Shown one piece after another: positions 52,459 through 59,328 of a DNA stretch of 64,000 nucleotides. The DNA comes from Streptomyces achromogenes. GTDB taxonomy: Bacteria; Actinomycetota; Actinomycetes; Streptomycetales; Streptomycetaceae. The position numbers and the translations under genes are program-made. The notes beneath the pieces were generated by a model, which was not told the DNA's origin, ran no database searches, and saw only the letters and a list, made by a program, of their open reading frames with translations. The DNA is taken from contig NZ_JAUSYH010000001.1 of the NCBI RefSeq assembly GCF_030816715.1, forward strand, positions 7,316,001 through 7,380,000. The letters run 5' to 3'. Position 1 is the first letter of the stretch. Every line of letters starts with the position of its first letter.

Positions 52459-52974
52459 GTGGCCATCGTGAACACGAAAAGCACATCACCGGCACACAGA
52501 CCACGTGATCCCGAACGTTCGCGCGATCGGGACGATACCGATACTTCACGCTCTTCACGCCCTTCAGGCGAATCACGCAGTTCACACAGCTCACATGGCT
52601 CACACAGTTCACGTAGTTCGAACAGTTCTGACGATTCGAGGAATCCGGACAGGCCGAAGGCTCCTCGGCACGGGAAAGGCGGAGACGACGTGGCAGAAGA
52701 CCGGCCGGGCCCCATGGACGTGCTGCGACAGGCGCGCGCCCAGCTCGCGGAGCTGACCGGCATGACCGCCGAGAGCGTCTCGTCCTTCGAGCAGACCGAG
52801 GACGGCTGGGCCCTGGAGATCGAGGTCATGGAGCTGGCCCGGGTGCCCGACACGATGAGCCTGATGGCGAGCTACCAGGTCGACCTCGATTCCGCGGGAC
52901 AGCTCACCGGTTACCGGCGTGTCCGCCGCTACGAGCGCGGGCGGGCCGACGCACATCGGCAGGGCGGTCGCTAG
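52459..52974 (+). CDS. gvpO: Gas vesicle protein GvpO
   Basis: A 171-residue protein. The conserved GvpO domain is the C-terminal half (PMDVLRQARAQLAELTGMTA, then WALEIEVMELARVPDTMSLM and YQVDLDSAGQLTGYRRVRRYERGR). The first 80 residues are a low-complexity, Ser/Arg-rich tail (SRSSRPSGESRSSHSSHGSH), encoded by lower-GC DNA made of repeated TTCACAC-like words (about 52540-52640), unlike its neighbours. The start is GTG 52459, five bases after GGAGG, or GTG 52468. GvpO is needed for gas vesicle formation in haloarchaea. It leads a ten-gene operon. Confidence 0.9.
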   Translation: MAIVNTKSTSPAHRPRDPERSRDRDDTDTSRSSRPSGESRSSHSSHGSHSSRSSNSSDDSRNPDRPKAPRHGKGGDDVAEDRPGPMDVLRQARAQLAELTGMTAESVSSFEQTEDGWALEIEVMELARVPDTMSLMASYQVDLDSAGQLTGYRRVRRYERGRADAHRQGGR

Positions 52975-53041
52975 GCCGCCCGCTCGTACCGGTGTCCAAC
53001 CATCCACTTCAAGATCTTCAAGACAAGGAGGCGCGGTAGAC

Positions 53042-53482
53042 ATGACCGTTGTCCCGGCACAACAGTCCGGCGGTGGAGGTGGCTCCAGCGGCCTCTACGA
53101 CGTGCTGGAGCTCGTCCTCGACAGGGGTCTCGTCATCGACGCGTTCGTGCGGGTGTCCCTGGTCGGCATCGAGATCCTCAAGATCGACGTCAGGGTCGTG
53201 GTGGCCAGCGTCGACACCTATCTGCGCTTCGCCGAGGCGTGCAACCGACTGGACCTGGAGGCAGGGCCGCGCAAGGACCCGGGCCTGCCCGGCCTGGTCG
53301 GCGAGATGACCGAGTCCGGCGCCCGCGGTAAGTCCAAGGGAGCCCTGTCGGGCGCGGCGGAGACCATCTCCGACGCGTTCAAGCAGGCCCGTGACGACGG
53401 CTCCTCGGGGGAGCGTGAGCGCGAGGCCAGGCCCCGGGCCCGTAAGAGCACCTCCACGCGCCGGAAGGAGGAGCAGGAGTGA
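53042..53482 (+). CDS. gvpA: Gas vesicle structural protein GvpA
   Basis: A 146-residue protein. Residues about 18-75 are the GvpA core that builds the ribbed shell: LYDVLELVLDRGLVIDAFVR, then VSLVGIEILKIDVRVVVASV. Typical GvpA ends at about 70-80 residues; this one has a 70-residue polar, finally basic tail (REREARPRARKSTSTRRKEE) that looks disordered. Such tails occur in Streptomyces copies. AAGGAGG precedes the ATG. The gene overlaps gvpF by four bases. Confidence 0.9.
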   Translation: MTVVPAQQSGGGGGSSGLYDVLELVLDRGLVIDAFVRVSLVGIEILKIDVRVVVASVDTYLRFAEACNRLDLEAGPRKDPGLPGLVGEMTESGARGKSKGALSGAAETISDAFKQARDDGSSGEREREARPRARKSTSTRRKEEQE

Positions 53483-54237
53483 GCACCTACGTCTACGGCA
53501 TCGTCGCGGGCGCGCACCCGGCCCTTCCCGACGGCCTGGCCGGTGTCGGCGAGCCGCCGCTGCCGGTGCGCGTCCTGACCGAGGGCGAGCTGGCGGCGAT
53601 CGTCAGCGACGCCCCCGAGGGGCTGCGGCCCAAGCGCAGGGAGCTGCTCGCCCACCAGGCCGTGCTCGCCGAGGCGGGCGCCGGCGGCTGCGTGCTGCCC
53701 ATGCGGTTCGGCAGCGTCGCACCGGACGACAGCTCCGTCACCGGGGTCCTCGCCGAGCGCGCCGACCACTACAAGGAGCGTCTGGACGTCCTCGAGGGCC
53801 GGGTGGAGTACAACGTCAAGGCCTCGCACGTCGAGGAGGCGGTGCTGCACCAGGTGATGGCCGAGAGCCCCGAGCTGCGGGGCCTGGCCGAGGCAAACCG
53901 CCAGTCCGGCGGTGGCAGTTACGAGGAGCGTCTGCAGCTCGGTGAGATGGTGGCCGCCGCGGTCAAGGCCAAGGAGGCCGAGGACGCGGCGGACGTGCGG
54001 CAGCACCTCGAGCCGCTCGCCGCGCACGTCAGCGTGGGCCCCGAGTCCACGGGCTGGCTGGTCAACGTGTCCTTCCTGGTGGATCGCGACTCGGCGGCCG
54101 GTTTCCTGGAGGCCGCGGAGGAGCTCCGCAAGAGCCGTCCGCATCTCGAGGTGCGGGTCAACGGGCCGCTTCCGCCGTACAGCTTCGTGGAGCCCGGTCC
54201 GGCCGAACCCGAACCCGCGGGCGCCACTGGGGAGTAG
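53479..54237 (+). CDS. gvpF: Gas vesicle protein GvpF
   Basis: A 252-residue member of the GvpF/GvpL family. It starts STYVYGIVAGAHPALPDGL and has the family blocks HQAVLAEAGAGGCVLPMRFG and YNVKASHVEEAVLHQVM, and ends LEVRVNGPLPPYSFVEPGP. In other organisms GvpF binds GvpA and acts in shell nucleation. A second family member, GvpL, lies further down the operon; assignment of F and L follows S. coelicolor order. GTG start within the gvpA stop. Confidence 0.9.
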   Translation: MSTYVYGIVAGAHPALPDGLAGVGEPPLPVRVLTEGELAAIVSDAPEGLRPKRRELLAHQAVLAEAGAGGCVLPMRFGSVAPDDSSVTGVLAERADHYKERLDVLEGRVEYNVKASHVEEAVLHQVMAESPELRGLAEANRQSGGGSYEERLQLGEMVAAAVKAKEAEDAADVRQHLEPLAAHVSVGPESTGWLVNVSFLVDRDSAAGFLEAAEELRKSRPHLEVRVNGPLPPYSFVEPGPAEPEPAGATGE

Positions 54238-54244
54238 GCGTGTC

Positions 54245-54508
54245 ATGGGACTCATCTCAGAGGTGCTTCTTCTGCCGTTCGCCCCGGTCCGCGGCAGCGG
54301 CTGGGTGATGGGCCAGGTGCTGAAGGAGGCCGAGCGGATCTACTACGACCCGAGCACCATTCGGGCCGAACTCGCCCGGCTGGAGGAGCAGTTGGACGCC
54401 GGTGAGATCACGGAGGAGGAGTTCGACCGCCAAGAGGACGAACTCCTCGACCGGATGGAGAGCGCGACGCGCAGAAGCGCGGGAACGGACGACGGGTGGT
54501 CAGGATGA
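54245..54508 (+). CDS. gvpG: Gas vesicle protein GvpG
   Basis: An 87-residue protein with the GvpG signature: LISEVLLLPFAPVRGSGWVM followed by a helical, acidic part (RAELARLEEQLDAGEITEEE, FDRQEDELLDRM). Accessory factor needed for assembly in other systems. ATG eight bases past the gvpF stop. Its stop overlaps the start of gvpY (ATGA). Confidence 0.9.
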   Translation: MGLISEVLLLPFAPVRGSGWVMGQVLKEAERIYYDPSTIRAELARLEEQLDAGEITEEEFDRQEDELLDRMESATRRSAGTDDGWSG

Positions 54509-55320
54509 ACCGAATGGGATTGGGCCTCGCGATAGGCGCCGGGTACTTCCTCGGACGTACCAAGAAGCTGAAGCTGGCCTTGGCCGTGGGCTCGTTCGTG
54601 GCGGGCAAGAAGATGAACCTGACGCCCAAGGGCATCGGCGACCTGGTCTCCCAGCAGCTGAAGGAGAACCCGCAGTTCAAGGAGATCGGCGACCAGCTCC
54701 GCAACGACCTGCGCGGCGTCGGCAAGGCGGCTTCCGGGGCGTTGGTCGAGCGCCAGATCGAGGCTCTGGCCGACCGTCTGCACGGCCGCACCGCCGAGGT
54801 GCGCGACCAGCTCGAGGGCGTCGTGCCGGGCAAGGACGCGGACGACGAGGCGGACGAGGAGTACGACGAGCCTCAGGACACCGCTGAGGACGAGGACGCC
54901 GAGGACACCGCCGAGGACACGGCTGAGGACGACGAAGCCGAGGACGCGGCTGAGGACGACGAAGCCGAGGACGCGGCTGAGGACGACGAAGCCGAGGACG
55001 CGGCTGAGGACGACGAAGCCGAGGACGCGGCCGAGGACGACGAAGCCGAGGACACGGCCGAGGACGACGAGGAGGACGACGAGGAGGAGGCGCCGCCGAG
55101 GAAGACCGCGGCCAGGAAGGCGCCGGCCAAGAAGGCGCCCGCCAAGAAGTCGGCGAAGAAGGCACCGGCGAAGAAGGCGCCCGCCAGGAAGGCCCCGGCC
55201 CGCACGTCGGCCGCGAAGAAGACCGCGTCGGCCGGTAAGCCGGGCACGAGGACCGCAGCGAAGACCGCCTCGGGCACCGCGTCCCGGTCCCGGCGGCCGA
55301 AGGGAGGCGGCGACCGATGA
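54505..55320 (+). CDS. gvpY: Gas vesicle operon protein GvpY
   Basis: A 271-residue protein of no known function, named from its place in the Streptomyces operon. Residues 1-110 are the only folded-looking part: a glycine-rich hydrophobic segment (GLGLAIGAGYFLGRTKKLKL) and helices (DLVSQQLKENPQFKEIGDQL). Then come about 80 residues of Asp/Glu/Ala with five perfect or near-perfect copies of DDEAEDAAE, and an 80-residue tail of KKAPAKKAPARKAPAR-type sequence like histone H1. Acidic block plus basic block suggests electrostatic binding, perhaps to itself. Overlaps gvpG and gvpZ by four bases each. Confidence 0.82.
   Translation: MNRMGLGLAIGAGYFLGRTKKLKLALAVGSFVAGKKMNLTPKGIGDLVSQQLKENPQFKEIGDQLRNDLRGVGKAASGALVERQIEALADRLHGRTAEVRDQLEGVVPGKDADDEADEEYDEPQDTAEDEDAEDTAEDTAEDDEAEDAAEDDEAEDAAEDDEAEDAAEDDEAEDAAEDDEAEDTAEDDEEDDEEEAPPRKTAARKAPAKKAPAKKSAKKAPAKKAPARKAPARTSAAKKTASAGKPGTRTAAKTASGTASRSRRPKGGGDR
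54928..55062 (+). repeat. Five tandem 27-bp repeats inside gvpY
   Basis: Units begin at 54928, 54955, 54982, 55009 and 55036, each coding DDEAEDxAE. The first three are identical; the later two have single-base changes (GCT to GCC, GCG to ACG). The repeats keep frame, so copy number can change without breaking the gene. Confidence 0.9.
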
Positions 55321-56546
55321 CCGAGACTCTCGGATCCGCCAAGTCCGCGACCTCCGCGGCTTCCGACACCGCGGGCAAGACAGCCGGCGGCAACGGCAAC
55401 CCGCTCTCGGGACTGGCTCACAGCGAGGCCGCCGACCGGCTCAAGGAAGAGGTGCAGGAGTACCTCGCCGCCCAGGCCACGCGCGTGCTGACCGGCGTCG
55501 GCCACAAGCTCGGCGACACCACGTCCAAGCTCAACGACATCGCCGAGGGCAACAGCCCCGGCTTCGCCAAACTGGCCCTCGACGGCGGTAAGAAGCTCGC
55601 CGAGGGCAAGGGGCCGCTGCGCTCCGCGCTGGAACTCGGCGCCTCACGGGCCAAGGACAAGGTGACCGGCGCCTTCAAGAGCCTCGGTGGCGGTAAGGGC
55701 AAGAAGAGCGCGGGCAAGAAGCCGACCGTGATCATGGAGACGATCGATGTCGGCGTGCCGCTGCGTACCGCCTACGACCAGTGGACGCAGTACCAGGACT
55801 TCAGCACCTTCGCCAAGGGCGTCAAGAGCGCGAACCGCGCCGACGACGTCACCAGCGACTGGCAGGCGAAGGTCTTCTGGTCCAACCGCAGCTGGAAGGC
55901 GAAGACCACCGAACAGGTGCCGGACGACCGGATCGCCTGGACGTCGGAGGGCGCCAAGGGCACGACGAAGGGCGTCGTCTCCTTCCACGAGCTCGCCGAG
56001 AACCTCACCCGGATCCTGCTGGTCATCGAGTACTACCCCACGGGCTTCTTCGAGAAGACCGGCAACATCTGGCGTGCCCAGGGCCGCCGTGCCCGTCTCG
56101 ACCTGAAGAACTTCGCCCGCTTCATCACCATCAAGGGGGAGGCGGAGGACAGCTGGCGCGGCGAGATCCGCGACGGCGAGGTCGTCACCTCCCATGAGGA
56201 CGCGATGGCCGAGGAGGAGGAGCAGGAGAACCGGGACGACGACGAGAACGAGGACGCCGAGGCCCGCGCGGACGACGGCGAGGTCGACGACGACGGCGAG
56301 CCGCGGGATGCCGAGGACGGCCGTCGGGAGGACGATGAGGAGGACGACGAGGACGCCCCGTACGCCGAGGACGAGTACGAGGACGACGAGGACGCCGAGG
56401 ACGAGGCGTACGACGACGAGGAGCGGCCCGAAGCGGAAGAGGGCGGCGAGCCGACGGACGCCGAGGCCGAGGACGAGTACGAGGAGTACGACGAGGAGGA
56501 GCCCGAGGACGAGGACGTGGACGACAAGCGCAGGAGTCGTCGATGA
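55317..56546 (+). CDS. gvpZ: Gas vesicle operon protein GvpZ, SRPBCC domain with acidic tail
   Basis: A 409-residue protein. Residues 30-135 are a Lys/Ala/Gly-rich region; residues about 138-290 are a START-like (SRPBCC) domain: VIMETIDVGVPLRTAYDQWT, then FSTFAKGVKSANRADD, WSNRSWKAKTTEQVPDDRIA and VIEYYPTGFFEKTGNIW. The rest, about 110 residues, is almost entirely Asp/Glu with few breaks (DEDAPYAEDEYEDDEDAEDE). The domain could bind lipid or a hydrophobic shell protein. The name follows the S. coelicolor operon. Overlaps gvpY and gvpJ. Confidence 0.85.
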   Translation: MTETLGSAKSATSAASDTAGKTAGGNGNPLSGLAHSEAADRLKEEVQEYLAAQATRVLTGVGHKLGDTTSKLNDIAEGNSPGFAKLALDGGKKLAEGKGPLRSALELGASRAKDKVTGAFKSLGGGKGKKSAGKKPTVIMETIDVGVPLRTAYDQWTQYQDFSTFAKGVKSANRADDVTSDWQAKVFWSNRSWKAKTTEQVPDDRIAWTSEGAKGTTKGVVSFHELAENLTRILLVIEYYPTGFFEKTGNIWRAQGRRARLDLKNFARFITIKGEAEDSWRGEIRDGEVVTSHEDAMAEEEEQENRDDDENEDAEARADDGEVDDDGEPRDAEDGRREDDEEDDEDAPYAEDEYEDDEDAEDEAYDDEERPEAEEGGEPTDAEAEDEYEEYDEEEPEDEDVDDKRRSRR

Positions 56547-56980
56547 CCATGGCGAGCCGGATGCCGGAGCCGTACGGCCAGGGCGGCGGAGCCAACCTGG
56601 CCGACATCCTCGAGCGTGTCCTGGACAAGGGCATCGTGATCGCGGGCGACATCCGGATCAACCTGCTCGACATCGAACTGCTCACCATCAAGCTGCGGCT
56701 CATCGTCGCCTCGGTCGACAAGGCCAAGGAGATGGGGATCGACTGGTGGGAGGACGACCCGGCCCTGTCCTCCGGCGCCCGCCGCAAGGAGCTCGCGCGG
56801 GAGAACGCCGAGCTGCGCGAGCGGCTCGCCCGGCTGGAGGAGCTGACCGAGCCCGAGGAACTGGCCGAGCCGGAGGAGCTGGCCGAACCGGAGGAACTGG
56901 AGCCGGCCCGCGCGCGGCAGAAACCGCGGCGGGACGCTCCGCGTGAGGCCCGTGGGAACGCCAGGAAGGAGTCCCCGTGA
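56543..56980 (+). CDS. gvpJ: Gas vesicle protein GvpJ
   Basis: A 145-residue GvpA-like minor shell protein. Core residues about 17-70: NLADILERVLDKGIVIAGDI then RINLLDIELLTIKLRLIVAS. After WWEDDP a long helix follows with heptad-like leucines (ENAELRERLARLEELTEPEE), including nearly four 18-bp units coding EEL(A/T)EP at 56837-56905, and a basic end. GvpJ is thought to cap or nucleate the shell. ATG lies in the gvpZ stop; a second ATG two codons later is possible. Confidence 0.88.
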   Translation: MTMASRMPEPYGQGGGANLADILERVLDKGIVIAGDIRINLLDIELLTIKLRLIVASVDKAKEMGIDWWEDDPALSSGARRKELARENAELRERLARLEELTEPEELAEPEELAEPEELEPARARQKPRRDAPREARGNARKESP

Positions 56981-57765
56981 ACGGACTGCGCTACGTGTAC
57001 GCCGTCTGCCGCCCCCTCGGCGCGCCCCTGCAGACCGCCCTGTCGGGTGTGGCGGGGGATCCGCCCCGGCTGCTCGCTCACCACGGCCTGATCGCCGTGG
57101 TGAGCCATGTGCCGGAGCGAGACTTCGCGGAGGAGCCGCTCCGCCGCCGTCTGGAGGACCTGGACTGGCTCACGGAGACCGCCAGGGCCCATCAGCAGGT
57201 CATCGACGCCCTGACGGCCGTCACCACGCCGCTGCCGCTCCGGCTCGCCACGGTCTTCCGGGACGACAGCGGGGTCCGCGTGATGATGGAGGAGCGCGAG
57301 CAGGACTTCCTGCGCACCCTGGACCGGCTCGACGGGCGGGTCGAGTGGGGCGTGAAGGTGTACGTCGAGCCCGAGGCGCGGGAGCCCGAGCCGGCGGCCG
57401 CCAGGCCGGTCTCGGGCCGTGACTACCTCAGGCAGCGGCGCACCCTGGCGCGGGCCCAGGAGGACACCTGGCAGCGGGCCGAGGAGTTCGCCGCACGGCT
57501 GCACGCGACGCTGTCCGCGCGGGCCGAGGACGCCAGGCTCCACCCGCCGCAGAACTCCGCGCTCTCCGAGGCGTCCGGGCAGAACGTGCTGAACGCCGCC
57601 TATCTGGTGCCGCGCGCACAGTCCGAGGAGTTCGTGGAGATCGTGGACCGCACAAAGGGCGAGGAGCCCGGGATACGGGTGGAGCTCACCGGGCCGTGGG
57701 CGGCCTATTCCTTCGTGGACATGACGGAGGAAGTCGGGGCCGGCGGGCCGGGGGAGGACGCATGA
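56977..57765 (+). CDS. gvpL: Gas vesicle protein GvpL
   Basis: A 262-residue second member of the GvpF/GvpL family, starting NGLRYVYAVCRPLGAPLQTA. Family blocks: LLAHHGLIAVVSHVPERDF, ARAHQQVIDALTAVTTPLPL, DGRVEWGVKVYVEPEA and the C-terminal GIRVELTGPWAAYSFVDMTE. GvpL interacts with other accessory proteins in haloarchaea. GTG start in the gvpJ stop; stop overlaps gvpS by four bases. Confidence 0.9.
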   Translation: MNGLRYVYAVCRPLGAPLQTALSGVAGDPPRLLAHHGLIAVVSHVPERDFAEEPLRRRLEDLDWLTETARAHQQVIDALTAVTTPLPLRLATVFRDDSGVRVMMEEREQDFLRTLDRLDGRVEWGVKVYVEPEAREPEPAAARPVSGRDYLRQRRTLARAQEDTWQRAEEFAARLHATLSARAEDARLHPPQNSALSEASGQNVLNAAYLVPRAQSEEFVEIVDRTKGEEPGIRVELTGPWAAYSFVDMTEEVGAGGPGEDA

Positions 57766-57950
57766 CCGTCGTGGAGCGCCGTGAGGTCGCCCTCGTCGAC
57801 CTGCTCGACCGGCTGCTGGCCGGCGGGGTCGTGATCACGGGGGACATCACCCTGCGCATCGCGGACGTCGATCTCGTCCGCATCGATCTCAACGCGCTGA
57901 TCAGCTCGGTGAACGAGCAGGTGCCGTCGCCCTGGGAGGATCTGCTGTGA
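57762..57950 (+). CDS. gvpS: Gas vesicle protein GvpS
   Basis: A 62-residue GvpA/J-type protein with only the core: VALVDLLDRLLAGGVVITGD then ITLRIADVDLVRIDLNALIS. It lacks the tails of GvpA and GvpJ. Name by order in the S. coelicolor operon. Overlaps gvpL and gvpK by four bases each (ATGA and GTGA). Confidence 0.88.
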   Translation: MTVVERREVALVDLLDRLLAGGVVITGDITLRIADVDLVRIDLNALISSVNEQVPSPWEDLL

Positions 57951-58231
57951 CGGACCGCCGCCACCGTGTCGACCTCGAGCCCGACACCGTCGAGCGCGAT
58001 CTGGTCAAGCTCGTCCTGACCGTCGTGGAACTGCTGCGCCAGCTGATGGAACGGCAGGCGGTGCGCCGCTTCGACACGGGGGACCTGAGCGAGGAGCAGG
58101 AGGAGCGCATCGGACTCACCCTGATGCTGCTCGACGAGCGCATGACCGAACTGCGCGAGCGCTACGGACTGCGACCCGAAGACCTCAATCTGGACCTCGG
58201 GCCGCTCGGGCCGCTGCTTCCCCGCGAATGA
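57947..58231 (+). CDS. gvpK: Gas vesicle protein GvpK
   Basis: A 94-residue protein with the GvpK block DTVERDLVKLVLTVVELLRQ, LMERQAVRRFDTGDLSEEQE and RPEDLNLDLGPLGPLL. Last gene of the operon. The start of the following degenerate repeat array is inside its last codons (from 58218). Confidence 0.9.
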   Translation: MTDRRHRVDLEPDTVERDLVKLVLTVVELLRQLMERQAVRRFDTGDLSEEQEERIGLTLMLLDERMTELRERYGLRPEDLNLDLGPLGPLLPRE

Positions 58232-58333
58232 CGGGCAGACCCTCCGGGAACGGCGGGCAGATTCCCCCGGCCAAATGACGGTCGGATTCCCCCGGGGGAT
58301 GCCGGGCAGTTCCCCGGGGGAATGACGGGCCGG
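58218..58333. repeat. Five-copy degenerate tandem repeat at the end of the gas vesicle operon
   Basis: Imperfect units of 21-25 bases, each roughly TTCCCCCGGGGGAATGACGG plus GCAG, start at 58218, 58239, 58261, 58286 and 58310. The last two contain the palindromes TCCCCCGGGGGA and TTCCCCGGGGGAA, which can fold as hairpins and may act as terminator between gvpK and the convergent methyltransferase. The first copy codes the last residues of GvpK and the last ends at the methyltransferase stop. Confidence 0.75.
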
Positions 58334-58337
58334 CGCT

Positions 58338-59159
58338 TCAGGCGGCCTTGCGGCAGAGGATCTCTCCGTGCAGAACGCTGAACCAGCCGTCCTCCCGCCG
58401 CCCCCATTCCCGCCAGGCCTGTGACACGGCCCGCAGCTGTTCCGGCGTGGCATGCCCGCCCCCTGTGGCGCGCTCAGCGTACGCCGAGGCGACCGTGCGG
58501 TCGGCCCACAGGCCGCCCCACCAGGCCCGCTCCTCGGGCGTGCTGAAGGTCCAGGTGGCGGAGGTCGCCGTCACGTCGGTGAACCCGGCAGCCAGGGCCC
58601 AGGACTTCAGCCGGCGCCCGGCGTCCGGTTCGCCCCCGTTGGCCCGGGCCACCCGGTGGTACAGGTCCAGCCAGTCGTCCATGCCGGGCGAGGCGGGGTA
58701 CCAGGTCATGGCCGCGTAGTCCGAGTCGCGGACCGCGACGAAGCCGCCCGGCCTGGTCACCCGCAGCATCTCGCGCAGCGCCCGCACGGGGTCGCCGACG
58801 TGCTGGAGCACCTGGTGGGCGTGGACGACGCAGAACGTGTCGTCGGGGTAGGCCAGCGCGTGGACGTCGGCGACCGCGAAGTCCACGTTGGCGAGCCCCC
58901 GCTCGGCCGCGGTGGAGCGGGCCTGCTCCAGGATCGCGGGGGCGTGGTCGACGCCGGTGACGTGTCCTTCGGGGACCAGGGCGGCCAGATCGGCGGTGAT
59001 GGTGCCCGGGCCGCAGCCGATGTCGAGGATCTTCATGTGCGGCTTCAGAGAGCCGAGCAGGTAGGCCGCGGAGTTGGCCGCGGTCCGCCAGGTGTGCGAC
59101 CGCAGCACCGATTCGTGGTGTCCGTGCGTGTAGACGGCGGTCTCCCGTGCCTTCGGCAT
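58338..59159 (-). CDS. SAM-dependent methyltransferase, UbiE-like
   Basis: A 273-residue class I methyltransferase. HHESVLRSHTWRTAANSAAYLL opens it; motif I is MKILDIGCGPGTITADLAAL; the next strand ends in the acidic VTGVDHAPAIL; FAVADVHALAYPDDTFCVVH and EMLRVTRPGGFVAVRDSDYA are motifs II and III. It belongs to a group of small-molecule methyltransferases; substrate unknown. Divergent from the ABC-F gene, 169 bases apart, so both may share control. ATG start with no strong ribosome site (GAGAGGGGAACAGCC precedes it, GAGGGG at about 7). Confidence 0.88.
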   Translation of the reverse strand: MPKARETAVYTHGHHESVLRSHTWRTAANSAAYLLGSLKPHMKILDIGCGPGTITADLAALVPEGHVTGVDHAPAILEQARSTAAERGLANVDFAVADVHALAYPDDTFCVVHAHQVLQHVGDPVRALREMLRVTRPGGFVAVRDSDYAAMTWYPASPGMDDWLDLYHRVARANGGEPDAGRRLKSWALAAGFTDVTATSATWTFSTPEERAWWGGLWADRTVASAYAERATGGGHATPEQLRAVSQAWREWGRREDGWFSVLHGEILCRKAA

Positions 59160-59328
59160 GGCTGTTCCCCTCTCGACTGCTCGGCGAACCGGCCGCCCGG
59201 TCGCCCGGCGTCACCACCGTATGCCGCCGCTCGCATGATGAGACAGTCTGTTCCATTATGTGGACACCGTGCGGGGCGCGGATATTCGGTTTGCCGCGGG
59301 TCGGGAGCGGCCCGCAGAATGCCTCACC

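Noticed and set aside
54928..55062. Tandem repeats as a CRISPR array
   Set aside because: Units are contiguous with no spacers, in frame, and code an acidic protein block.
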